A stretch of DNA of 64,000 nt, taken from contig CAYSUS010000042.1 of NCBI GenBank assembly GCA_964434165.1, forward strand, positions 1 through 64,000. The letters are read 5' to 3'. The stretch is from CAYSUS01 sp964434165. Lineage in GTDB: Bacteria > Planctomycetota > Planctomycetia > Pirellulales > Thermoguttaceae. Below the pieces are notes generated by a model. That model had not been told where the DNA came from, did no database searches, and worked only from the letters and a program-made list of their open reading frames with translations. Position numbers and translations under genes: made by a program. Below, piece by piece: positions 29,245 through 36,212 of this stretch (position 1 is the stretch's first letter; every line of letters starts with the position of its first letter).

Positions 29245-29816
29245 CCCAGAAGTCCCGCAGCAATCAAACTGGCCAACCCGACAGACCCCGACGGCCCAGG
29301 GACTGACCCGTCGCCCGTGACCTCGACAACCCCTTGAAGAGTCTGCACGGGTTCCGAATCGGTATAGGCGATATCGTGCAAATCATTCCACTGCCACAGC
29401 GGGCTGCCTTCCTCGATATATCCCATTTGCACGTAATCTTCCTTGATATCACCATTGTACCCCGATGGCTGGTTGCGTGCCCAGTTAGTGTATGTGACCG
29501 ATTCGCCACTGGACCAATGGAACTCGCCGTCCGTTTCGGCATCGTTCAATCCAATCCAAAGCATCCTCAGAGGATCAGGCCACTGCCATGTTGGGTCGCC
29601 GAAGGTGTTCCAAATCCATTCGTCCTCTTCGGCGCTTCGCACGGTGGCGAGGTGTCCTCCCAGACTTCTCGCCTCGGCTTCCGCTTCCGTCCAGGTGCTC
29701 GGGGTCAACAGATGGTAAGTGTGACCGTTAATCGGACTTACTACCGTGGTGACAATACCCCCGCGCGTTTCGGAGATCACGACCAGAACAAGTAGGGCGC
29801 TGAATATATGTCTCAT
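29211..29816 (-). CDS. Secreted C-type lectin-domain protein with sorting tail
   Basis: A 201-residue protein with a signal peptide (FSALLVLVVISETRGG). The C-type lectin-like domain covers residues 18-150: TWTEAEAEARSLGGHLATV, LWIGLNDAETDGEFHWSSGE, YTNWARNQP, LWQWNDLHD. The tail has VPGPSGSVGL, then a hydrophobic stretch (LIAAGLLGYVW) and RRHR, which resembles PEP-CTERM-type sorting signals. The ribosome binding site GGGAGGGTG precedes the ATG. Carriage by the element suggests a host-surface or adhesion trait. Confidence 0.8.
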   Translation of the reverse strand: MRHIFSALLVLVVISETRGGIVTTVVSPINGHTYHLLTPSTWTEAEAEARSLGGHLATVRSAEEDEWIWNTFGDPTWQWPDPLRMLWIGLNDAETDGEFHWSSGESVTYTNWARNQPSGYNGDIKEDYVQMGYIEEGSPLWQWNDLHDIAYTDSEPVQTLQGVVEVTGDGSVPGPSGSVGLASLIAAGLLGYVWRRHRTAG

Positions 29817-29860
29817 GATTACACCCTCCCAAGACGCTGGGGCCTGCACGTCAGGCGGAA

Positions 29861-30220
29861 TCACCTGAAGCTAGGGTAGCGCCGATAACCGCGTTGTCCC
29901 GTGTACGGGTTCACGTTCGGCCAAGTTGACCAATTGTTGTAGAAGTTTCCATCGGGGTAGGAGCGGTAATGGCCGTCAACAAAAGTCCCGTTGGAACGCA
30001 CGTGGGGCCGGACGTAAACAGGCGGCCCGTAGTTAGGAACGGTCGGCCGAATGTAGCCGTAATTCGGCACCCTGGGGACTGTGGGCACCGATGGCGTTAC
30101 CCAGCCCCATTGCCCGCCGTAGGGCTGCGCCATGTTCGGAACGTAATACTGCTGGGCTGACGCAGTGTGCTGAACCGACAGTCCGATGAACAACGCGGCT
30201 AGCAGAGAAGCGGCTCGCAT
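29861..30220 (-). CDS. Small secreted Tyr/Pro-rich protein
   Basis: A 119-residue protein with a signal peptide ending HTASA and a strong GGGAGGAA before the ATG. After a Pro/Tyr-rich stretch it ends with a motif found in many small bacterial and phage proteins: VDGHYRSYPDG and STWPNVNPYTGQRG. Its function is unknown. It lies 44 bases upstream of the lectin gene on the same strand and is probably co-transcribed, forming a two-gene secreted cargo. Confidence 0.7.
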   Translation of the reverse strand: MRAASLLAALFIGLSVQHTASAQQYYVPNMAQPYGGQWGWVTPSVPTVPRVPNYGYIRPTVPNYGPPVYVRPHVRSNGTFVDGHYRSYPDGNFYNNWSTWPNVNPYTGQRGYRRYPSFR

Positions 30221-30383
30221 GGCAGGTTCCTCCCGGAAGTATGGGTGCATGCTGACCCACCATTTACAGCGAAAGGATACGGGCGCGTCAAGGCCCCCAT
30301 CCAAGGGAGCGCGCGTCTGGGCTAGTTGGGTAGCCTGGTTGGCTTATTGGCGGGCGCGCACGGGTGACAAACTGGATGCACGG

Positions 30384-30411
30384 TTGACAAATCACAACCA
30401 TCAGGTAGAAT
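30384..30411 (+). promoter_or_regulatory. Sigma-70-like promoter of the regulator-integrase unit
   Basis: TTGACA at 30384-30389 and TAGAAT at 30406-30411 are separated by 16 bases, a good vegetative promoter nine bases ahead of the XRE gene. A related GGTGACAAA lies just upstream near 30363, so GGTTGACAAA/GGTGACAAA may form an operator for autoregulation. Confidence 0.55.
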
Positions 30412-30419
30412 CTGAGTCG

Positions 30420-30665
30420 ATGAGAAGCATGAAGCACAACTCGATATCGGAGCAACTGCGGCAGATTCTGGCCGACTGCGGCCTGTCGCAATACGAGATT
30501 GCCAAGCGGTCGGGCGTGGACAAGGGGGCATTGAGCCGATTCGCCCACGGGCAATCGGGGCTTACAACCGAGACACTGGACCGGCTGGCCGAAGTGTTGG
30601 GGCTTGAACTGGTTGCTCGGAAGCCGACAAGCAAAGGCGGAACGAGGTTGTCGAAAGGCAGGTGA
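30420..30665 (+). CDS. XRE-family helix-turn-helix regulator
   Basis: An 81-residue DNA-binding protein with a classic Cro/CI-type helix-turn-helix (LSQYEIAKRSGVDKGALSRF, then LTTETLDRLAEVLGLELV). The start is the first of two close ATGs, at 30420 and 30429. It ends four bases before the integrase start, so the two genes are probably one transcript. A role as repressor or timing switch for integrase and promoter 30384 is inferred. Confidence 0.85.
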   Translation: MRSMKHNSISEQLRQILADCGLSQYEIAKRSGVDKGALSRFAHGQSGLTTETLDRLAEVLGLELVARKPTSKGGTRLSKGR

Positions 30666-30669
30666 GGCA

Positions 30670-32301
30670 ATGGCCACGGTGTACCGTCGAACTCGCCGCG
30701 AGCCCATCCCCGAGGGCGCGGAAGTCGTTGAACGGAAGGGCAAGAAGTGGGTGACGTGGGCCGACGCCAAGGGCCGTCATCGAGCCCGGCTTGCGAAGGA
30801 TGAAGCGGCAATCCTCATCGAACTGCCCGGGTACACGATTCAGTACCACGACGAAGCCGGCAGACGCCGCAAGGAATCGGTGCGGGCCGCGGACCTGGAC
30901 ACTGCCCGGCAGATTGCCGCCGAACGCGAAAAGGCGGTTCTGCTTCGCAAGAAGGGCATCCTGGACGCCACGCAAGAGCGCTTCGCCCTGGCAGCGCGGC
31001 GGCCCCTTGGGGAACACCTGGCGGAGTTCCTGCGGTTTCTGGGAGACAAGGGAGACACGCCAAAGCACGTGGCCACGTGCAAGCGACACGTGAAGTGGGT
31101 TGCCGAGCAAATCGACGCCAAAGGGATTCGCGACTTGACCGGCCCGGCCGTGCTACGGGCGGTGGGCGAGCTTCGAACGGGCAAGAAAGCCCGGTCGGCC
31201 CGGACCTGCAACAGCTACCTGACGAGCTGCAAGGCACTCACCCGATGGCTGTGGGAACACAAGCGCACCCCCGACGATGCCCTCGCGGGCCTGGACGGGT
31301 GGAACGAAGAGGCGGACCGGCGCCACGTGCGACGGGAGTTGACGCCCGAGGAAATCGCCCTGCTTCTGCAAGCGACGGAGAAGCGGGACACGGGCGCCGG
31401 AAGGATGCCCGGGCGCGACCGGGCGATGGCCTACCGCGTGGCCCTCGGGACCGGGTTCAGGGCCAAGGAGCTTCGCAGCCTGACGCCCGAGTGTTTCGAC
31501 CTGGACAGCGACCCGCCCACGGTGACCGTGGGGGCGGCGTACAGCAAGCGGGGGCGCGAGGACGTGCAACCCATTCGACGCGACTTGGCGGAAGCGCTTC
31601 GCCCCTGGCTGGCGGACAAGCCCTCGGGTGTTCGCCTGTTCGCCCGGCTGCCCGGCAACACAGCGAGGGCGATTCGAGGCGACTTGCTTGCAGCCCGGAA
31701 GGCTTGGATTGAGGCGGCCCCTGAGGGCCCCGAGCGAGAGGCGCGGGAGAAGTCGGACTTCTTGTGCTACAAGGACAGGGCCGGCCGAGTGGCGGACTTC
31801 CACAGCACGCGCCACGCCTACATATCCGGCATCGTGGCCGGCGGCGCATCCGCCAAGGCAGCCCAAGAACTCGCCCGGCATTCGACCCCGAGCCTGACGA
31901 TCGGGCGATACTCCCACGCGCGGCTACACGACCTGACAGGCGCCCTGGAAGCCCTCCCGAGCCTGCAACCGGAGCCGGAGAGCACGGACCAACAGCGGGC
32001 AGCCCTACGGGCGACAGGGACCGAAGACGCGGCACCCGGCGCGGAGAAGGACGCCGGGCAAATGCCATCAAGCGCCTGCAATATCCGGGGGCAGAAATGG
32101 GGGCAGTTGAGCGGCGGGGGTGGGCTGAAACTGGCGGAGGACGGCAGACCGGAACGCGAATTGCATGGCGAAGAGGCGATTCCGCAAGTCTTTCCTATGG
32201 CGGGACTTGGCGAGAACCGGCAGCCCCCGGCTGAGGGAGAGAAGAAGAGGCGCCGCCCGGATTCGAACCGGGGATGGCGGATTTGCAATCCGCTGCCTTA
32301 G
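30670..32301 (+). CDS. int: Tyrosine-type integrase spanning the att site
   Basis: A site-specific recombinase. The ATG at 30670 gives 543 residues. The catalytic set is complete: Arg in GTGFRAKELRSL, Lys in AYSKRGRED, the HSTR box (FHSTRHAY), a later His in LARHSTPSL and the nucleophile Tyr in GRYSHARL. The last 18 codons read antisense through the tRNA-Cys 3' half and end LP-stop just beyond the att repeat. Codon phase shows that in the excised circle the gene would continue into 22328-22533, giving about 609 residues. The integrated form is therefore a truncated version. Confidence 0.92.
   Translation: MATVYRRTRREPIPEGAEVVERKGKKWVTWADAKGRHRARLAKDEAAILIELPGYTIQYHDEAGRRRKESVRAADLDTARQIAAEREKAVLLRKKGILDATQERFALAARRPLGEHLAEFLRFLGDKGDTPKHVATCKRHVKWVAEQIDAKGIRDLTGPAVLRAVGELRTGKKARSARTCNSYLTSCKALTRWLWEHKRTPDDALAGLDGWNEEADRRHVRRELTPEEIALLLQATEKRDTGAGRMPGRDRAMAYRVALGTGFRAKELRSLTPECFDLDSDPPTVTVGAAYSKRGREDVQPIRRDLAEALRPWLADKPSGVRLFARLPGNTARAIRGDLLAARKAWIEAAPEGPEREAREKSDFLCYKDRAGRVADFHSTRHAYISGIVAGGASAKAAQELARHSTPSLTIGRYSHARLHDLTGALEALPSLQPEPESTDQQRAALRATGTEDAAPGAEKDAGQMPSSACNIRGQKWGQLSGGGGLKLAEDGRPERELHGEEAIPQVFPMAGLGENRQPPAEGEKKRRRPDSNRGWRICNPLP
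32087..32110 (+). repeat. Tandem octamer pair, right copy
   Basis: GGGGGCAG twice, spaced by AAAT, then TTGA. It matches 22386-22409 with one mismatch. It lies inside the integrase gene but in a different reading frame from the tail copy, which favours a DNA-level role or an old frameshift. Confidence 0.5.
32245..32293. repeat. Right attachment site (attR)
   Basis: Identical over 49 bp to 22279-22327. It overlaps the 3' half of the intact tRNA-Cys gene and codons 526-541 of the integrase. Chromosomal DNA, including the 5' half of the tRNA, starts at 32294. Confidence 0.92.
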
Positions 32302-32319
32302 CCACTTGGCTACGGCGCC
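32248..32319 (-). tRNA. tRNA-Cys (anticodon GCA)
   Basis: The minus strand folds into a cloverleaf. The acceptor arms are GGCGCCG and CGGCGCC, the anticodon stem GCGGA/TCCGC carries the loop TTGCAAA with anticodon GCA, and the T-arm reads CCCGG-TTCGAAT-CCGGG. CCA is not encoded. The 3' half is the integration site of the element to its left. Confidence 0.95.
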
Positions 32320-32570
32320 GGAGTCGGGGCTGCATCGCCGATCAGCGGAGTGGAGCTGCGCAAGGCCTTGCCCCGCTGAAGGGGCCGATGTTAACGATCG
32401 TAACAATTAAGAGGTCGGCAGGCAAGCGGCCGGGGATTACGTTGAATGCCGGGTTTTTCCGCCGTGATCGGGCAGGAAGAACCGGTGGGATAGACAGGAA
32501 AGGCTGTCTGGAGGTTCGCGCCAGCGCGGTCCGGTGCAGAGGAGAGGGCGGGGCGGAGTGGCGCTCCGTC

Positions 32571-34061
32571 CTACGACGGACCTGAGCCGGTCTTTGCGCG
32601 CGTGGCCAACTCCTGGGGCCTGACCCGCGGGGAGTGGGCGCCACAGCTCTCGGCGCTGGGCTCGGCCGGCTGCGGCTCGGGGTAGAAGCCGAACTGTTGG
32701 AGCAAGGCCAGCTTCGGCAGCACGTTGTTCTCCAGATCGACGTGGAAGAAACCGGGGAAAATGTCCGGGTTCTCGATGATCAGGTCGAAGTAGCCGGCGT
32801 GCCGCTCGGGCAGTTCCACGCGCCCGCCGCGGCAGACCTCGTGCCCGGTGAACACGAACTCGGGGAACAGGTAAGGGCAGAACTCCAGAGCGGCGTTGCC
32901 TGCGTACTCGCGGTAGATCTCCGTTTGCGGAAGCATCGAGAGCAGGCTCGGCAGGATCCGCGCGCCCATCATGCGGAAGGTGACCATCTGGAACAGCGAC
33001 TGGTTGAAATCTTCCATGGTCTCGAAGGGGAATCCCCAGACGTAGAAGGTATCGACGCGGGGGAAGATCCCGACGGCCTTGGGCACGACGTCCAGGGCGT
33101 CGGCCGCGGTGAACGACTTCTTGATCCGCGCGAGGATTCGGTCTGAGCCCGACTCGATTCCGAACCGCAGCTCGACGCAGCCGCACTCGGCCATCGCCCG
33201 CATCATCTCCTCGTCGACGAGGTTCACCCGGCCGAACGCCTTCCACTGCACGTCCATGCTGCGGCCGCGAAGCTCCTGGCAGAACCGCATCACTTGCGTC
33301 TTGCCGGAGACGAAGAACTCGTCCTGGAACAGGAACAGGTCCACGCCCGCCTCGCGGTGCAGCAGTTCCATTTCATCGACGATGCTTTTCGGGCTGCGCG
33401 AGTAGCTCTCGTGGTTCCACACCGGGGCCACGGAGCAGAAGGTGCACAGATAGGGGCAGCCCCGGCTGGTCATCATCCCGTAGCCGGCGTACCGGGCCAG
33501 GTCGATCTTCTCGAACGCGGGAAAGGGGATCGAGTCGAGGTCGGCGATCCGCGCGCGGTCCGGATTGCGGACCACGTGGCCGTTTGAACGGAAGGTGATG
33601 CCGTCCACGGCGGCCAGGTTGCCGCGGCCGCCGAGGACCTCTAACAGGACCGGCGCGGTCCGTTCCCCTTCGCTCCGGGCAATGACGTCGATCCACGGAA
33701 ACCGCGTGAGGATCTTCTCGTCCACGGCGGTGGAGCCGACGCCGCCGAGCACCAGCGTCCGGTCCGGGTAGGCCTCGCGCAGGGCCTTCATGGCGAGGAT
33801 CGTGAACGGCAGCAGGTTGGCCATGCACGAGAGGCCGATCACCGGCGCCGGGTCGCGGCAGAAACCGAGGAACACGTCCATGTCGAACGGATCGTCGGCC
33901 GGGCAGACCTGGTAGTCGCGGAAATCGACCGCGTAGCCTGCGTCCTCCAGCGCCCGGGCGAGGTACAGCGGTCCCAGCGGCACGTGCAGCTCGCGCTCGA
34001 CCTCCTCGCCGTAGCGCATGAAGAGCATGTTCAGGTTGACGAGCGTGATGGCGGCCGGCAT
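32571..34061 (-). CDS. B12-binding radical SAM enzyme
   Basis: A 496-residue enzyme. The N-terminal 130 residues form a cobalamin-binding-like fold (VPLGPLYLARALEDAGY, LVLGGVGSTAVDEKI) without an obvious DxHxxG loop. The radical SAM cluster motif is CPYLCTFC near residue 205, followed by ELRFGIESGSDRIL. Such enzymes carry out C-methylation or other radical chemistry on peptides, lipids or natural products. It is the last gene of a three-gene minus-strand group whose two upstream genes are paralogs with repeated GI(R/Q)PDxP motifs. The start at 34061 is an ATG; a TTG eight codons upstream is possible. Confidence 0.88.
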   Translation of the reverse strand: MPAAITLVNLNMLFMRYGEEVERELHVPLGPLYLARALEDAGYAVDFRDYQVCPADDPFDMDVFLGFCRDPAPVIGLSCMANLLPFTILAMKALREAYPDRTLVLGGVGSTAVDEKILTRFPWIDVIARSEGERTAPVLLEVLGGRGNLAAVDGITFRSNGHVVRNPDRARIADLDSIPFPAFEKIDLARYAGYGMMTSRGCPYLCTFCSVAPVWNHESYSRSPKSIVDEMELLHREAGVDLFLFQDEFFVSGKTQVMRFCQELRGRSMDVQWKAFGRVNLVDEEMMRAMAECGCVELRFGIESGSDRILARIKKSFTAADALDVVPKAVGIFPRVDTFYVWGFPFETMEDFNQSLFQMVTFRMMGARILPSLLSMLPQTEIYREYAGNAALEFCPYLFPEFVFTGHEVCRGGRVELPERHAGYFDLIIENPDIFPGFFHVDLENNVLPKLALLQQFGFYPEPQPAEPSAESCGAHSPRVRPQELATRAKTGSGPS

Positions 34062-34165
34062 GGGGGCAGTGGCGTCAGGGATCAAGAGTCAGGGATCGCG
34101 CCAGTGGCCGGCGGAATTGCTCGCCGAGCCAAACCGGAGGAGTCAAGGATCGCAAGCCCGCGTCA

Positions 34166-35044
34166 TCACGGCCGCAGCCCGAAGGTCCCGCCGGACGGTG
34201 GGCGGTCGGGCCGGATGCCGCGGCTGACCGCTGGCGAGGGCCGGGTCGGGCGTTTCTTCGCCGCTTCCCGGCGCCGCACGGCGTCCTCGACGGCGACGAT
34301 CCAGTCGCCCACCGTCTTGAGCTTGCGGGAAACCACGTAGGGGATCTTGATCTCGAAGTGCTCCTCGACAGCGCGGCGCAGCGTGACAAGCTGCTTGGGA
34401 GTAGCCTTGAGGTCCTCGATCAGGCGCTTCTCGCGCGGGATCGCCAGTTCCAACTCGGGCTTCTCCTTGCCCTTCGGCCCTGGCTTCTCGGGGGCGGGCG
34501 TGGTCCTCACCACGGCTCCGGCAAAGGGGACCATAGGCTCGGGCCTGGGCGCCACGGCTCCCGGCTCCGCATTCTGGGTGGTCGGCTTCGGCAACTCGAT
34601 CTCGAGAATCCGCGCGATGATCTCAACTACCTGTTCGGCGATGGGCTGCTGCGGCTTGGGCTCGGGCCTGTCCGGCACGTCGGGGCGGATGCCCGTCGGA
34701 GCGGGCGGGGTGGGCATGATTCCGCCGACCCCGCCGGCGCGGGCCCCGACGGCGGCGACTGCCGTGCCGGCCCCCAGCACGGCCAGCATGGCCGCGGCGG
34801 CGTGGCCCAGAAACGCGCGGCGGTGTTCCTCGGGCACGTGGGTTCGGGCGATGATCGCCTCAAGCTGCGCCTGGGGCACCGCGCGAAGCATGATCGCCTC
34901 GGCCGGGCCCAGCTCCAGATCGATCCGCCGCGCTGCCTCCTCGCGATCGGTCAGGAGCAGCGTTCTGAAATCCGGATCGACGGCCGCCTTCTTCACCAAA
35001 ACCTCGATCCCGCGCGGGATGCCGCCGGCGTAAGGCTCGGCCAT
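34166..35044 (-). CDS. GIRPD-repeat protein A with degenerate carrier domain
   Basis: A 292-residue protein of unknown function. Residues 9-91 share about 59 of 83 positions with the neighbouring protein B (IPRGIEVLVKKAAVDPDF ... QLEAIIART). This is followed by a twin-arginine hydrophobic segment (RRAFLGHAAAAMLAVLG) and TGIRPDVPDRP. The C-terminal region looks like an acyl carrier protein (IEDLKATPKQLVTLRRAVEE, then HFEIKIP and LKTVGDWIVAV), but the Asp-Ser-Leu site is replaced. The chain ends with RGIRPDRPPSGG. It lies between protein B and the radical SAM gene. Confidence 0.7.
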   Translation of the reverse strand: MAEPYAGGIPRGIEVLVKKAAVDPDFRTLLLTDREEAARRIDLELGPAEAIMLRAVPQAQLEAIIARTHVPEEHRRAFLGHAAAAMLAVLGAGTAVAAVGARAGGVGGIMPTPPAPTGIRPDVPDRPEPKPQQPIAEQVVEIIARILEIELPKPTTQNAEPGAVAPRPEPMVPFAGAVVRTTPAPEKPGPKGKEKPELELAIPREKRLIEDLKATPKQLVTLRRAVEEHFEIKIPYVVSRKLKTVGDWIVAVEDAVRRREAAKKRPTRPSPAVSRGIRPDRPPSGGTFGLRP

Positions 35045-35096
35045 TGTCGCGCTCCTTGAAGTGTCGTGCTTTCGGGCGAGCTAGGGTTCGGTTCGG

Positions 35097-35885
35097 TTAT
35101 CGGCTGTCCGGTGCTGGCGGGAGGTCCGGCCGGATGCCGCGGGTGGGAGGCGGAGGGTCGTCGCGGAACGGCCGGATGCCGTTCTGAGGGATGACCTCGC
35201 TAGGCCGGAGCGGGTTGTCGCGGAACGGGCCCGGGTCGCTCTCGGAATCGACGGGCTTCGCCTCGGTTTCCTCCTCGGTCGGCTTCGCCGTTGGGGTATC
35301 CTCCGCATCCAGCTTGCCCTCCGTTGCGGGCTTCCCCGGCTCTTCCGGGCGGGTCCCTTCAGTAGCCTCCAGCCGCCTTGGCCGCTCACCCGACGACTCG
35401 TCCGGCCTGTCGGGGCGGCTCCCCTTGGTTCCCCCCGGCTCCGGCACGTCTGGCTGAATGCCGGTTACCGCTGGCTCTGATGGCTCGGTACCGCCGCAAC
35501 CGACAAGGCCAAGCCCCATCACCGCAAGCATGGCCGCAGCCGCCTGTCCCATGAAGGCCCGGCGGTGCTCCTGCGGCACGGTGGTCCGGGCGATAATCGC
35601 CTCGAGCTGCGTGGCCGGTACCGCAGCGAGCATCACGGTCTCGGCCGGATCGAGCTCCAGGCCGATGTGCGCGGCGGCCTGAGCCCTCTCCGTCAGCAAT
35701 ACTCGCTTGAACTTCGGATCGACGGAGGCCTTCTTGACCAGGATCTCGACGCCGCGGGGAATGGCCCCCAACCTCTTGCCGCTGCCCGGAGGCCGGCCGC
35801 CGACGATGGTGGTCCGCACGGCCTCCTGCTCGACGGGGCGGTCGCCCTGGAACTGGGGCCCGGAAAAGCGCCTCGGGTGGCTCAT
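35097..35885 (-). CDS. GIRPD-repeat protein B, Tat-like lipoprotein
   Basis: A 262-residue paralog of protein A. A 40-residue unique N-terminus precedes the shared block (IPRGVEILVKKASVDPKF ... QLEAIIART). Then come RRAFMGQAAAAMLAVMG and a lipobox-like LGLVGC, so the segment could be an internal twin-arginine lipoprotein signal. The rest is disordered and Pro/Glu-rich, with TGIQPDVPEP, GSRPDRPDE, EGTRPEEPG, NGIRPF and a terminal RGIRPDLPP. It is the first gene of the group, 52 bases before protein A. The repeats could be modification or binding sites. Confidence 0.7.
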   Translation of the reverse strand: MSHPRRFSGPQFQGDRPVEQEAVRTTIVGGRPPGSGKRLGAIPRGVEILVKKASVDPKFKRVLLTERAQAAAHIGLELDPAETVMLAAVPATQLEAIIARTTVPQEHRRAFMGQAAAAMLAVMGLGLVGCGGTEPSEPAVTGIQPDVPEPGGTKGSRPDRPDESSGERPRRLEATEGTRPEEPGKPATEGKLDAEDTPTAKPTEEETEAKPVDSESDPGPFRDNPLRPSEVIPQNGIRPFRDDPPPPTRGIRPDLPPAPDSR

Positions 35886-36085
35886 CGGCCGGCCCTCCCA
35901 TCATAACCGACAAGATGCGGCGAGCGCCGCGTGTGCGACCATCGATTCCACTGTACCGCAAACTCCCTCTCAAACGCAAGACAGGTCCCCTCCTTGTGGT
36001 GGATCGGCAAACTCCCACCCCACTAGGGCCGGGCCCCCGAGTCGTGAGGTATCCTTGCAGTGGGAGCCGGCCGGCTGCTGCCCCT

Positions 36086-36173
36086 GGCAGCCGGACTCGT
36101 CGCACAGGCAGACCGGCCATCCGGGGCAACCCCGGGGGACGGTCTCGCCAGGAGGCTGCCCAGACACGGAGTC
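36086..36173 (+). promoter_or_regulatory. Foldable leader upstream of HDOD gene
   Basis: Nested stems can be drawn: GGCAGCC at 36086 with GGCTGCC at 36154, AGACCG at 36110 with CGGTCT at 36140, and CCGGGG at 36121 with CCCCGG at 36130. An alternative outer pair is GACTC at 36094 with GAGTC at 36169. CACAGG...GGGGACGG faintly recalls part of the c-di-GMP-I riboswitch, but the rest does not fit. It lies 39 bases before the start codon. The gap 35886-36212 holds no gene. Confidence 0.35.
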
Positions 36174-36212
36174 GTACCTTCGCCATTGACAGGCCGCTCT
36201 GAAGCACCGCGC

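Larger units (their letters stand above)
22279..32293. mobile_element. 10-kb integrative element in tRNA-Cys
   Basis: The element is bounded by identical 49-bp direct repeats at 22279-22327 and 32245-32293. The right copy is the 3' half of an intact tRNA-Cys gene. Between them are a tyrosine integrase, an XRE regulator, two small DNA-binding proteins, a Toprim primase, a P4-like helicase, an iteron-like cluster, a zinc-ribbon protein and four cargo genes. There is no recognisable capsid, terminase, relaxase or type IV secretion gene. Parts of it, especially 23-25 kb and 29-30.5 kb, look visibly lower in GC than the flanks. It resembles a satellite or cryptic replicating island; mobility is inferred. 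Confidence 0.9.

Noticed and set aside
36086..36173. c-di-GMP-I riboswitch
   Set aside because: Only a short part of the consensus fits and the second stem of the class is missing, so I report it as a foldable leader only.
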